Source: Tubulanus polymorphus
Lineage: Eukaryota; Nemertea; Palaeonemertea; Tubulaniformes; Tubulanidae
Length of the DNA: 64,000 nucleotides
Assembly: GCF_964204645.1 (NCBI RefSeq)
Contig: NC_134028.1
Span: forward strand, 14,807,263 to 14,871,262
Direction: 5' to 3'
How positions within the stretch are numbered: the stretch's first letter is position 1; each line of letters begins with the position of its first letter. The translations under genes and the position numbers were made by a program. The notes beneath the pieces were generated by a model. The model was not told where the DNA came from and did not search any database. It saw only the letters and a list, made by a program, of their open reading frames with translations. Shown one piece after another: positions 34,101 through 46,025 of this stretch.

Positions 34101-34486
34101 GATCTTCCAGTTAAATCTCGAGATCCGTCCTGTCTGTCTGAAATTAGTTTATGATAGATGCTATTGATCCGCAGCAAGATTTCGTAGTAGCTAAAAAATG
34201 TTTGTAATGTCGATTTCATGTATGCGTTGGTGGTTAATGGTTGTCAGACAACAAACGTAGTAAGATGTAGTAAGCAGGTTGTTGTTTAATGCTTTGATCT
34301 ATCAGCGCTGACCATAAATCAGCCTGTTGTAAAAATAATTCCTTCTCGGTTCTTCTGCTGCGTTATCTGGCAAACATTCAGAATCTTTTTATAAACTGAA
34401 GAATAGATGGAACCGTATTTGGTTGGGTCGGAACAATGGGTTGCATTGATTATGCGGCTGGTGAAAGAATCACGCTAGTAATAGCG
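34101..34486. other. 3' flank of the MULE gene
   Basis: No gene recognised. It may include the MULE 3' end. Confidence 0.35.
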
Positions 34487-34618
34487 ATAATAGGGGTTCA
34501 AGCCAAAGGTCGAACGGTCGAGCTCGTAAAAAATAAAAAATAAACTCTCGCACGCTAGAATTTATTTTTCATTTTTTACTCGCTCGCCCCTTCAACCTTT
34601 AACCTGAACCCCTATTAT
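34487..34618. repeat. Palindrome upstream of PolB-A, related to the 23.4-kb palindrome
   Basis: Arms AATAGGGGTTCAAGCCAAAG ... and its near-complement meet at about 34545 in CTCTCGCACGCTAGAATTTA. The arm motif GGTCGAACGGTCGAGCTC also occurs in the left arm of the palindrome at 23411. A half copy occurs at 39500-39590. It lies about 90 bp upstream of the PolB-A start. Confidence 0.7.
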
Positions 34619-34710
34619 CCCTATTACTCTTAAAATATTCATATATATATGAATAAAATATAAATGAATAACTTCTAAAATCAATTTTAATAAAGAATTT
34701 AGTATTAAAA

Positions 34711-37700
34711 TGGAAGCAAATAAGAAGTACTACTGTTCAACATGTAAAATCAATATGGATAAATCCCAAAAAGCAAGGCACAATAAAACTAGAACACATT
34801 TAGAAAATAAATTAAAGTTAAAATATAAAGATGATATATTAGAAACTAAATTAGATGAAAAAGAAGAATGAAAAATAAACATACAAATGTGATACATGTA
34901 ATCAATCATTCAGTGATAAAAGATATTATAATGAACATTCAAAATCTAAAAGTCATATGAGAAATATTAATAATTATATTTTAGGGTAAGATTATTTTGA
35001 TAATGACAATGATAAGAAACATAAGACAATAAAATGAATAAGAAATAAATTAAACAATAAAAGACCATACATGGAAGATGTAAGAAATTATATTAATTCA
35101 TTAGATAATAAAGAAGAAATAGAGATAACTGAAGCATTTAAAAATGATATTGGTCCAGCTGCTATTGAGTTTAAATTTCATTAAGGAAAAACATTAGAAG
35201 AAAATAAAAAACATTTAGAAAATATGAAAAATATTATAAAAATAATTACAGATGTTGAATACCCTAAAATTAGCATATCTTCTAAAGTAAAGTTTATATA
35301 ATCTGAAGATAAACCAATATATAATATAAATTCCCATTCACAACATATTATTTCAAAACAACATATAGATGATAAATTAGATAAATGTTATAATGAAGTA
35401 AAAACTAAAATAGAAGAGAAATATTTTGAAGGATCTGGTGTAATATTTGATGAAATAATATTTATGACTTTACATGTTTATAACACAAAATATAAAAAGT
35501 TAACTAAATCGATACCAATTGATGAAAATAATGTATCATATTATAAAGAACCAGATATTGAAGCATCGAGTTATATTAAACTACCATTTAAAACTAATGC
35601 TGTAATAAATGTACAAAATTTTGATGATAAATGTTTTCTATGGACAATAATTAGTTGCTTACACCCAGTTGAAGATTATAAACAACATAGTTTTAGATTA
35701 ACACATTATAAACCATTTGAAAATAATTATAAGATAGATAATTATCCTGTTAGAATTAAAAATATCCCAAAAATAGAAAGAGAAAATAATCTAAGAATAA
35801 ATGTATTTGATTTAATCAAATTACCAAAAACAAAAGGTTATAAAATTGAACATTATACATTAGAACCTTTGTATTTATCAAAGGATTATGATTCAAATGG
35901 TGTTATAGATATATTATATTATGAAAATCATTATATGTGGATAAAACAAATCGATTTATCTTTTAAAACAGAAAATAACCACAATAAAATATATCTATGT
36001 AGAAAATGTTTACATAGATTCAGTAATGAAAGCACATTATTAAATCATAAACAATTATGTGATAATCATGATTATTGTAAAATAGTTTTACCAAATGAAA
36101 AGGATTTAAATATTAGAATTCAAAAAATATGATTACAAGAATAAAGTACCATTTGTAATATATGGAGATTTTCAATCTCTAAATTAGGAACTAACTGATC
36201 AAGATAGAAAAGAAATATATTATAAAAGAAAGAAACTAAACTATGAAAATGATTTTTCAGAAGAAACATCAATAACAAATACTATTAAAAATATTCATCA
36301 ATCAGCAGCAGGTTTTGGATTATATATTAAATCTGATTACCCTGAACTAATTAAAAGTGAATATTATAATTACAGAAATGAAAATGTTATCAATCATTTT
36401 TTTGACTTATTAATCGAGTATGAAATAAAATTTTATGAAAAGTTAAATGAAAATGAAGAAATGATTATGACAGAAGAAGATAAAGAAGAATTTGAGTTTG
36501 CAAATAAATTTTATTATTGTGAAAAGATATTAAATTATAAAGATAAAGAAGTAAGAGACCATGATCATTTGAATGGAAAGTTTAGAGGCGCAGCGCATGA
36601 GAATTGTAACTTACAAGCTAAGAAAATCAATTTTGATCCAGTTATATTTCATAATTTATCAGGGTATGATGCTCATTTATTCATCGTAAAGTTACTCCAT
36701 AAAATAGAAGAATTCAATAATGAAATAGAAAGATTAAATTCAATTAAATCAAAAGATAAAATACCAACATATAAATTTAAAATGTTAGCTAAAACATCAG
36801 AGAATTATATATCATTCCAATTCGGGTGTCTAAGATTTATAGATTCATATAGATTTTTAGGTAGTTCATTAGATAATTTATCAAAATCATAAGTTGATCA
36901 CGAATTAAGAATATTAAAGCAACACTATCCAAATAATGATGATTTTCAATTAATGAGATATAAGGGAGCAATACCATATAGTTTTTATAAAAATCATAAT
37001 GATTTTAACATAACTGAATTATTAAAAGAATAATTCTATGATGAATTAAAAAATGAATATGTTAAAGATGAAGTCTATAATAGAACATTGAATATTTGGA
37101 ATCATTTTGGAATGAAAAATCATGGAGAATTAGTAGATTTATATCTAAAATCAGATGTATTATTATTAACTGATATATTTGAAAGGTTTAGAGATGTAAA
37201 CCTAAAATATTTTAATATTGATCCTTGCCATTGTTATTCATCACCAGGATTAACTTGGGATTGTGGTTTAAAATTTACAGATATAAAAATGGATTTTTTA
37301 ACAAATATAGATCAATTATTATTATTTGAAAAATCTATAAGAGGAGGAGTTTCAGGTGTATTAGGGGATAGATATTTCAATGTAAATGATAACCCTGGAT
37401 ATAAGTTATTGTATATAGATGCAAATAATCTATATGGTTGGGCAATGATGGAACCACTGATGGAGTATTTGAAATAAGTGAAGTTTTACAACATGAAAAT
37501 AATGATAAATTTGATTGGAAGAAAATAATTCTAGATATTGCAGATGATTCAGAGACTGGTTACTTCTTTGTTGTAGACTTGGAATATCCTGAAGATAAAA
37601 AATTTAAATCTAGAAATCTAGCTTACTGTCCCGAACATAAAACTGTGACACATAATGAATTATCAAATTATCAAAAAAGAATTAAACCCGAAAATCATAT

Positions 37701-38745
37701 TCATACAGAAAAGTTAATGGTAACTCAGGAAGATAAATATAATTATGTAGTACATCATAGAATGTTGAAGTTTTATCTAAAACAAGGAATGATCCTAAAA
37801 AAAGGTACATAGATATATTTCATTCAGTCAATCTAAATGGTTCGAAAAATATATAGATTTTAACACCAAACAGAGAACTAAAGCTAAAACTGATTTTGAG
37901 AAAGATTTCTTCAAACTAATGAAGAATGCATTCTATGGTAAGACTTGTGAAAATATTAGAAATAGAAATGATATCGAGTTTGTTAGTAATGGTAAAAGAA
38001 TAAGACATTTACAAACATATCCTAAGTTCATAGGTAACAGAATATTTGATGAAAATTTAGCTGCAGTTAAATTGAGGAGAACATCTGTGAAATTTAATAA
38101 ACCAATTTATGTTGGAGCTACAGTTTTAGAAATATCAAAGTTATAATGTATGAATTCTATTATAACGTATTACAACCTCATTTTGGAGAAAAGCATATAG
38201 AAATCTTATATTTTGATACAGATTCTTACATATTAAAGATAAAACTAATAACATAACAGATGATTTAAAAACATTAAAACATCATTTTGATTTTAGTAAT
38301 TATCCTAAAGATCATGAATTGTTTAACAATGATAATAAAAAGGTGCCTGGTAAATTCAAAGATGAATTAGGAGGTGACGAAAAGATAGAATTTATAGGTA
38401 TTAAATCTAAAATGTATATTTATAGTACTAAAACTCATGAAGCTAAAAAGTTAAAAGGAATAACCAAAAGTGTAGTAGAAAAGAATATTCATTTCAAAGA
38501 TTACATCAATTGTATATTCAATGAAGAAGTTAGAAAACATAAGATGGGATGTTTAAGATCTGTGTACTACGAGATGTTTATTGAAGAGATAGAAAAGGTT
38601 AGTTTGAACCCATTCGATGACAAAAGATATATTTTAGATGATGGAATTCATATAGTCGCGTATGGTTGCAATTTAGATGAATACTTTAGATTTAAAAGAG
38701 AGGAAGAGAAAGAAAAGGAAATAATGAACAGGATTATAACGTGTT
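34711..38745 (+). pseudogene. polB: Protein-primed family B DNA polymerase, element A (intein-free)
   Basis: The start MEANKKYYCSTCKINM opens an N-terminal zinc-finger region. The rest follows the Polinton/adintovirus-type PolB plan: LPFKTNAVINVQN region, C2H2-like YLCRKCLHRF, exonuclease I DFQSL, an HNH-like zinc insert (VRDHDHLNGKFRGAAH), exonuclease II HNLSGYDAHLF, palm motif A YIDANNLYGWAM, motif B KNAFYGKTCENI and motif C YFDTDSY, continuous across the site that is split in element B. It is badly damaged: many in-frame stops (e.g. 36185-36187, 36890-36892, 37031-37033) and frameshifts (about 36127, 37440-37480, 37805, 38140, 38225). The exo I Glu is Gln. It would have replicated the element from a terminal protein primer; this copy cannot. 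Confidence 0.85.
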
Positions 38746-38775
38746 AATCAATTCTAATAAGAATATGTTTTATAA

Positions 38776-39475
38776 ATGGAGGAACAATCACAAACTATCA
38801 ATATTACAAATAGGGTTATAAATATATATCAGAAGACATGTTGCAAATGTAAAATAAGTAAGCCATTTACAGATTATTATAAACGTAAGATTGGTAAAGA
38901 TGGTTTACGTCATAATTGCAAAAGCTGTTATAATCAGAATAATCAACAATATTATAGATAATATTGAAGCACGCAACGATAAAATTAAGCAATGGAAGGA
39001 AAATAATCCAGAACGCGTTAAAGCGTATCAAAATAAATATCATTAAGAAAGATATCAAACAGATTTTAATTTTAAAATGAAACAATGTCTAGGTATTAGA
39101 TTATCACAATTATTCAGTAAAGAAGCGCATTCAGTTACACCATCTAATTTGCTAGATTGCTCAGATAAATTTTTAAAATCATGGATTATATATCAATTCG
39201 ATGATGAAATGAATACAGATAATTATGGGGATTATAACCACATTGATCATGTGTTACCAATATCGAAATTTGATATGGAAGATGAATACAATAAGAAATT
39301 GGTGTGGAATTGGAAGAATCTAAGACCTCTTGAAAAGAAAGAAAATAAAATAAAATTTAACAAACTAGATTCAAGATTATATATAGATCAATTAGGTAAA
39401 GCAAAGAAATTTATTGAATTATGGAATAGTAATCCAAATAATGAACAATACGTTGAGTCTTTGATAATTGGCTAA
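38776..39475 (+). pseudogene. Zinc-ribbon plus HNH endonuclease, broken
   Basis: The N-terminal part (38776-38961) has CCKCKISKPFTDYYKR and GLRHNCKSC, a four-Cys ribbon. A frameshift near 38960 and a TAA near 39045 separate it from the C-terminal part (39077-39475), which has NHIDHVLPISKFD and WNWKNLRPLEKKEN, the HNH core. This two-part architecture is common in large DNA viruses and phages, often as a homing or stand-alone nuclease. It follows PolB-A by 30 bp after a TATAAATGG promoter. It has no counterpart in the visible part of element B. Confidence 0.65.
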
Positions 39476-39661
39476 AGAATATTTTATGGAATTTAATATC
39501 GAGAATCACACGCTCGAATTTATTTTTTCGCCCCTACAACCTTTGATATGAAACAACTTATTCCTATTTACTCTAATAATGTTCATAAATATGAATATTA
39601 TATAGATTATGAAAAGAATTCTAGCGTGTTAATCAAATTTTAATTAAAATATGTATTATAA
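39476..39661. promoter_or_regulatory. Intergenic half-palindrome and promoter
   Basis: Contains CACACGCTCGAATTTATTTTTTCG and a GCCCCTACAACCTTTGA segment like those of the palindromes at 34.5 and 23.6 kb, then TATTATAAATGG at the next start codon. Confidence 0.45.
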
Positions 39662-39921
39662 ATGGTGAGTAAACAAGCACACAGTGAGAACAACAAATCA
39701 TTTCTAGATAGCATAAAATATACTTCAAATGTCAAATCAGTAGATTATGAATTTAAGAAGTTAACAGAATTAACAATTCATAAAAAATATCTAATTACAA
39801 TTATTGATACAGTTACTAATAGATATGGTAGTAAATTAGTTATCCACTTATAAGAATATGAAGGATTGAAAGGAAATACATATAGGGCACAAAAAGGGCA
39901 CCATGAAATAGATTTCGAATA
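39662..39921 (+). pseudogene. Small conserved element protein, copy A
   Basis: Starts MVSKQAHSENNKSFLDSIKY and continues past a TAA at 39851-39853 to GHHEIDFE and a second TAA. It aligns along its length with the 46018-46343 gene of element B (KKLxxLTxxKKYLI/KYG). About 85 residues, no membrane segment. The size and the beta-rich pattern would suit a small OB-fold or nucleic-acid-binding protein, but this is a guess. It lies between the nuclease and penton-like genes. Confidence 0.5.
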
Positions 39922-39936
39922 AAATATGTAAAATAA

Positions 39937-40123
39937 ATGGTAGAATTAAAAGAATACAGAATATTTGTTGATTCAAGAATACTTACAAATTATAAATCAC
40001 ATAATTTACTCGTACAATTAGATAGAGAATTTAAGAATTGTGTTGATTTAAAATTAGTAAATGTAAGTTTAATCCTTTTTATAATATATCGGATAAAACT
40101 TTTTAACATAGAGGGTTTATGAT
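39937..40123 (+). pseudogene. Penton-like gene of element A, N-terminal part, cut by element B
   Basis: The first about 60 codons (MVELKEYRIFVDSRILTNYK) align with the intact penton-like protein at 53924-54682. A small frameshift occurs near 40069. The gene is interrupted at TATGAT (40118-40123) by the terminal repeat of element B. The remainder of the same gene is at 45130-45680 on the other strand. Confidence 0.75.
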
Positions 40124-40464
40124 AGTAATTAGTAAATGGCGTTTTCAAACCAGAGGTCGAGAGGTCGAGACACCACTCATCACATCTAGGCTCTAGTGAG
40201 AACGGACGATTGCTCTGTGATACACATATACAGTGAGTGCGCGTAACAACAACTGCGCGTGGATAGATCGATACAGTGAGTCGCTACTGAGAACGGTTAT
40301 TAACGCGTGTGCTATTACTGTAGTACAGTGATTGCGTGTCAACTGTGCCCGGATAAATAGATGCTGTGAGGCTTGAGAACGGTTAAGAGCGTGCTTGTTA
40401 TATACAAGGGGAAGTAATCCCCACTCATCACCACAAGTAATTTTTTTTCCTTATAAATGGGAGA
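40124..40464 (+). repeat. Terminal repeat of element B (end next to PolB)
   Basis: 341 bp, starting AGTAATTAGTAAATGGCG and ending with the promoter and first codons of PolB-B (TTATAAATGGGAGA). About 96% identical to 45681-46025. Polintons characteristically begin with AG and make 6-bp target duplications, and here TATGAT directly precedes the AG. GC content is higher than the interior, with internal AGTGAGAACGG/CAGTGAG iterations. Confidence 0.8.
40437..40459 (+). promoter_or_regulatory. Late-type promoter of PolB-B
   Basis: AGTAATTTTTTTTCCTTATAA directly precedes and overlaps the ATG. It is one of about fourteen such sites in the two elements. Confidence 0.6.
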
Positions 40465-43400
40465 GAATAAGACAGAACAAATTGATGTTAATGAAAATCA
40501 ATATTATTGTCCTTATTGTAAAAAAATACATTAATAAATCTCAAAAATCGCGTCATGAAAAATCTTCAAATCATGTAAAACATGTTATAGATTTTGAAAC
40601 TTCAGAAAATTCCAATGAAAGAAAAGAACGATTAGAAAATATGAATGTGGATGAAATAAAATGTGAAGTTTGTAATGAATTTATAGTAAAAAGGAATTAT
40701 AATAGACATCTCGAATCACAAAAACACCATCAAAATTTGAGTAATAATGTTTTAGATAAAGATTATTTCGATGATAAACCTCAAAAAGTAAAAAAACCAA
40801 CTTCAAAAACTAAATCCATTTCAAATAAACCTTACATGGAAAATGTTAGAAATTATATTGATTCACTAGAAATAAAAGATACAATTGAAATATTAGAAAC
40901 ATTACGTAGTAAAATTGGCCCTGCAGCTATTATATTTAGATTTTTTAAAGGTACAACAATAGAAGATTATAGTAAATTGAATGAAATAATAGAATAAATA
41001 CTAGATTTGATAACAGATGTTGAATATCCAAAAATTAGTATCTCTAGGAAAGTAAGTTTTTTAAAGTCAGAAGAGAAAATGGATTATAATATTCAAACAC
41101 TCTCTGAAGAAATAATTTCAAAAACACAAATAAAAGAGAAGTTAGAAAAAATATTTAATGAATTTAAACGTCATATTAAAGAAAGATATTTTGAGGGTTC
41201 TGGTTTATCATTAAATGAAATTATATTTTTAGATTTAAATGTTTATAATACAAAAAGGAATAAAACATCAAAAAGTAAAACAATGTTTAAAAATGATTCA
41301 AACTTTACAACAGAAAAGGATATTAAAGCATCATCTTATATTAAATTACCATTTACAACTAAAGCAGTAATAAATGTTCAAAATGAAGATAATAAATGTT
41401 TTCTATGGTCAATTATTAGTTGCTTACACCCAACAGAAGATATTACGCATAGTTAGAATAACAAATTACCGGAAATATGAAACATTATATAAAATTGATC
41501 AATATCCAGTAACTATAAAAATGATACCCAAAATAGAAAAAATTAATAATTTAAAAATAAATGTATTCGAATTAATGCAATTACCAAAGACAAAAGGTGA
41601 AAATATAAAAGATTATACATTGGAAGCTTTATATTTAACAGAATATTATGATGATGAAAATGCTATAGATTTGTTATATTACAAAAAAGATGAAAATGAA
41701 CATTATATGTGGTTAAAACAAATTGATTTATTCTTTAGAACAGAAAGTGATTTTAACAGTCATAAAATTTATCTATGTAGAAAATGTTTATCTAAATTTA
41801 GAACTGAGAATGCGTTACTAAAACATAAAGAATTATGTGATAATAAAGATTTTTGCAAATTAATAATGCCAACAGAAAAAGATTATAAATTGAAATTTAC
41901 TAATCACTAATTTAAAAATATTGTTCCATTTGTAATTTATGGGGATTTTGAATCGTTGAATAAAGAATTAACTGATCAAGATAGAAAAGAAATATATAAC
42001 AAAAAGCAATTATTAAAATCAATGGATAAAGGAAATGAATTAAATGAAGACACAACACAAGACCCGCCAATTGTAAATACAATTAAAAAGTTCATCAAAG
42101 AGCTGCTGCTTATGGAATTTACATCAAATCAAATTATCCCGAATTTTATGAAAGTCAATATATTTCTTTTAGAGGTGAAGATGTAGTTAATGATTTTTGT
42201 GACAAAATGATTGAATTAGAAAGTGATTTTGCAAAATTATTAAACAAAAATAAAAGAATAGTTATGACAAAAGAAGATGAAATTGATTTTAATTATGCAA
42301 CTCATTGTTGTTATTGTGAAAAACGTTTTTATTCATTTGATAAAAAAGTTAGAGATCATGATCATTTAAATTCAAAATATCGTGGAGCTGCTCATAAAGA
42401 TTGCAATTTACAAGCTAAGAAAGTTAATTTCGTACCAATATTATTTCATAATTTATCAGGCTATGATACCCATCTATTTATAAAACAATTATCGGGAAAA
42501 TTGGGCGCAATTAATCAAGAAATAGAAGAATATAATGCTATGAATGGTGTAAATGTAAGAAAATATGATTTTAAACTATTAGCTAAAACATCTGAAAATT
42601 ATATTTCATTTCAATTTGGTTGCATTAGATTTTTAGATTCTTATAGATTTCTAGCAAGTTCATTAGATAATTTATCAAAAAGTTTAGTTGATAATGATTT
42701 TGTTATAACTCGATATTATTATCCAAATGAACAAGATTTTAAATTATTGAGATATAAAGGTGCAATTCCTTATTCATTTTATAAAACACACAATGATTTT
42801 AATGTAACAGAATTATTAAAAGATCAATTTTATGATCAATTAAAAGAGGAGTATGTGAAAGATGAAGTGTTCAATAGAACATTAAATATTTGGAACCATT
42901 TTAAGATGAAAAATCATGGTGAATTAGTTGATTTATATTTAAAATCAGATGTTATGATATTGGCTGACATATTTGAAAAATTTAGAGAAGTTAATTTAAA
43001 TCATTTTAATGTTGATCCTTGTTATTGTTATTCAAGTCCTGGTTTAACCTGGCAATGTGGTTTAAAATATACAAATGTAGAATTAGATTTATTAAAAGAA
43101 CCAGACATGGTTTTATTATTTGAAAAATCAATTAGAGGTGGAATTAGTGGTGTTATGGGAGATAGGTATTCTAAAGCAAATGATGAATATAAATTATTAT
43201 ATATTGACGCCAATAATTTATATGGTTGGGCAATGATGCAACCTCAACCATACAAAAATTTCATATCAACAGAAGTTGAAAATGATGATAAAACTGATTG
43301 GGAAAGCGCAATTGCGAGTTTAAAAGATGAAGCACCAATTGGTTATTTCTTTGTAGTTGATTTAGAATATCCTGAAAATATAAAGTTTAAAACAAGAAAC

Positions 43401-45055
43401 TTACCTTATTGCCCAGAACATTTAACTGTAGATGATAGTTATTTAAGTGAATACCAGAGGAAAATAAAACCGAAAGATCATGTTTTTACAGAAAAATTAA
43501 TACTTACTCAAAATAATAAATACAATTATATTGTTCATTATAGAATGTTAAAATTTTATCTAAAACAAGGAATGACATTAAAGAAAGTACATAGATATAT
43601 TGAATTTAATCAATCGAAGTGCTTAGAAAAATATATAGATTTCAATACTCAACAGAGAACCATATCAAAAACAGATTTTGAAAAAGATTTCTTCAAATTA
43701 ATGAATAATAGTTTTTATGGTAAAACATGTGAAAATATTAGAAATAGAAATGATATTGAATTAGTAAATAATTCTGAACGATTAAGACATTTACAATCAA
43801 GTCCTAGACATTTAGGAAATAAAAGATTATTTAACATTTAAGATTATTTAACAGCAGTTAAATTAAAAAGAACGTCAATGAAATTTAATAAACCTATATT
43901 CATTGGTTCAACTGTTTTAGAAGTATCAAAATTATTAATGTATGATTTTTATTATAATGTTTTACAACCACTTTTTGGGGAAAAGCATATTGAAATATTA
44001 TATTTTGATTCTGTAACAGCTGACACCCCAATATTATTAAAATGTAATGATAAAATATTGATAAGAAGAATTTCAGAAATAATTCCAAAACAAAATGAAT
44101 GTTATATTTCATATGGTGAAAAAGAATTAATACAAATAAATGGTTTAATGGATGTTTGGACAAGAAATGGATGGAAAAAATTAAAGAATATTATTAGGCA
44201 TAAAACAAATAAGAAAATCTATAGAGTTAGAACTAAATTAGGGTTTGTAGATGTTACAGAAGATCATAGTTTAATTAAACGAAATGGTGATGAAATAAAA
44301 CCAATTGATATAAAAATTGGAGATGAATTATTACATAAAAAATTTTTTCCAAAGAATGAATCATATGTCATTTGATGAAATAATTGATAATATTTATAAT
44401 ATAGAACCTGAAACATTAGAAGAAAAAGAATATTTTATCAAAGGATTTTTTATGGGAGATGGTTCAGCAGGTGTGTATAAATATGTTTGGGGTTATAAAT
44501 ATTGTTGGTATTTATGCAATCAAGATTTGATATTATTAGAAAGAATAAAGAAATATTGTGAAGAAGTTTATCCAAATAAAACATTTAAAATCATGGATGT
44601 TATGAAATCATCAGCAGTTTATAGAATACTTGTAAATAATCCTAAAGATTTTACTATAAAATATAATGATGAATTCTATATTCATGCAAAAGTGAAAAGT
44701 AATACTTCAACAAAAGAAAAGATAGTTCCAGATTATGTATTAAATGCAAAAAAATAATTTAAAAAAATGGTTCTTCATTGGATTCTACGCAGCAGATGGT
44801 GCTAAAAAATTTACAAAGGATAAAAAGATAACCTTTGCACAGAAAGGAAAAGTTGCTATATCAGGGTTAAATATATTATGTAATTCATTAGGCTTCAATA
44901 TGATTATTGGATTGATTAAATCTAAACCAAATTGCTTTAATTTAAGCCACAGAGAAAAAGATTTAACTGAAGAAGTTAAAGATTTATTTGAAATATATAA
45001 CCCATCAGATTATGTTTATGATTTATCAATTGAAGATGGTACATTTAAAATTGAA
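40457..45055 (+). pseudogene. polB: Protein-primed family B DNA polymerase, element B, split by an intein and truncated
   Basis: N-terminal finger YYCPYCKK, then the same domain order as PolB-A: CRKCLSKF finger, exo I YGDFESL (intact DxE), HNH-like insert VRDHDHLNSKYRGAAH, exo II HNLSGYDTHLF, motif A YIDANNLYGWAMM, motif B NNSFYGKTCENI, and motif C starting YFD at 44001-44009. An intein begins directly after that Asp, and the rest of motif C (TDS) is not in this fragment. Lesions: frameshifts near 40519, 41450 and 42090; TAA at 40995, 41908 and 43839. The 42207-43838 stretch is open for 544 codons. At about 45052 the sequence switches to inverted element A DNA. The C-terminal remainder lies at 56059-56541 (-). 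Confidence 0.85.
44010..45051 (+). other. LAGLIDADG intein inside PolB-B motif C, missing its C-terminus
   Basis: Starts with Ser (SVTADTPILLKCND, splicing block A) immediately after YFD. Block B is VDVTEDHSLI with the T-x-x-H signature. Two LAGLIDADG-type motifs follow, FIKGFFMGDGSAG (about 44434) and FIGFYAADG (about 44771), then the start of block F, VYDLSIEDGTF (45018-45050). Block G with its terminal Asn is absent because an inversion joint interrupts it. Frameshifts near 44365 and 44750 lie in A-rich runs. Insertion between the Asp and Thr of YxDTDS is a known intein site in viral and archaeal PolB. The element A copy lacks an intein at the same place. Confidence 0.85.
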
Positions 45056-45110
45056 TCCAAAACATATACTCGGTCCAACAGTTATATTCATTTATATAGT
45101 GAAAAAAAAA
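45052..45110 (-). pseudogene. 5' end of the MNITVG-type gene of element A (fragment)
   Basis: Matches the first about 15 codons and the promoter of the 119-residue gene at 53548-53907, but not the rest, which lies at 56546-56850. The joint with the intein falls where both partners read AAAAT..ATCCAAAAC-like sequence. Confidence 0.6.
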
Positions 45111-45129
45111 TACTCTTTACATCTTATAA

Positions 45130-45674
45130 TTAATTCATAAATTATAGGAAAGTTATTCAAATCAATTAATTATCCATTATGATTTCTTACTTCTAATCTA
45201 AAATTATTAAATTGAGGAATACAAGGTTTAAAATCACATTCTGTTAAATTATAATTTATTTGAGTTCCAAATTGTTTAACATTTTTTAGCGGTAAAATAT
45301 TTAGTATACTAGAACTACAAATTGTTTCTTTAGTTGCTTCGAAAGTTTTTGTAGGATCGATTAAATTGCAATAAATATAAAATTGTGTAAAAGGTATTAT
45401 ATTTGAGATGCCTTCTGCGTTTCCAGTAACTGTAAGCGGTTTAATTCCTAACATTTTAGCCATTGGTTTGTTTACCATAAATTTATGTTGTTCATTAGAT
45501 ATCTTTATTCTTATTTTATTAGTACTATCAATTTTATTAAATTTAATTTCAAATACAGAAGTGCCCCCGATTTTCAACCGAGCTCTTCTATTAATTTCCT
45601 GCGCTAATGATTCTAAATTATATAATCCTGGTTTTAAAAATAGATGAAACCATTTATCTTTATTTCTCATATAA
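45130..45674 (-). pseudogene. Penton-like gene of element A, C-terminal part
   Basis: Encodes the portion from KWFHLFLKPGLYN to the end of the family (QFGTQINYNL, CKE at the C-terminus). A TAA at 45168-45170 replaces the Tyr seen in the element B copy, about 20 codons before the natural stop. At its upstream edge it runs into ATCATA (45675-45680) and then the element B terminal repeat. It is the partner of the N-terminal fragment at 39937-40123, now inverted. Confidence 0.8.
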
Positions 45675-45680
45675 ATCATA
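45675..45680. repeat. 6-bp target-site duplication, second copy
   Basis: ATCATA is the complement of TATGAT at 40118-40123. Each abuts the AG end of a terminal repeat and a half of the same penton-like gene. Confidence 0.75.
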
Positions 45681-46025
45681 AGTAATTAGTAAATGGCGTT
45701 TTCATACCAGAGGTCGAGAGGTCGAGACACCACTCATCACAGCTAGGCTCTAGTGAGAACGGACGATTGCTCTGTGATACACATATACAGTGAGTGCGCG
45801 TAACAACAACAGCGCGTGGATAGATAGATACAGTGAGTCGCTACTGAGAACGGTTATTAACCCGTGTGCTATTACTGTAGTACAGTGATTGCGTGTCAGC
45901 TGTGCCCGGATTGATAGATGCTGTGAGGCTTGGGTGAGAACGGTTAATAGCGTGCTTGTTATATACAAGGGGAAGTAATCCCCACTCATCACCACAAGTA
46001 ATTTGTTTTCCTTATAAATGGGAGA
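45681..46025 (+). repeat. Terminal repeat of element B (other end)
   Basis: 345 bp, about 96% identical to 40124-40464, with one 4-bp indel (GGTG near 45929). It ends in the promoter and start codon of the small gene at 46018. The two repeats now point the same way because of the inversion. Confidence 0.8.

Noticed and set aside
34711-45133. Reassigned stop codons (TAA/TAG read as an amino acid)
   Set aside because: Intact neighbours (462-, 252- and 141-codon genes) use TAA only as a terminator, stops fall at Lys, Leu, Tyr and Gln positions without one consistent meaning, and frameshifts accompany them. Pseudogene decay is simpler.
40124-46025. Interpretation of the two 341/345-bp repeats as LTRs of a retroelement
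   Set aside because: The interior encodes PolB, not gag-pol. One repeat has a penton fragment and a 6-bp duplication at each outer edge, and an inversion explains their present direction.
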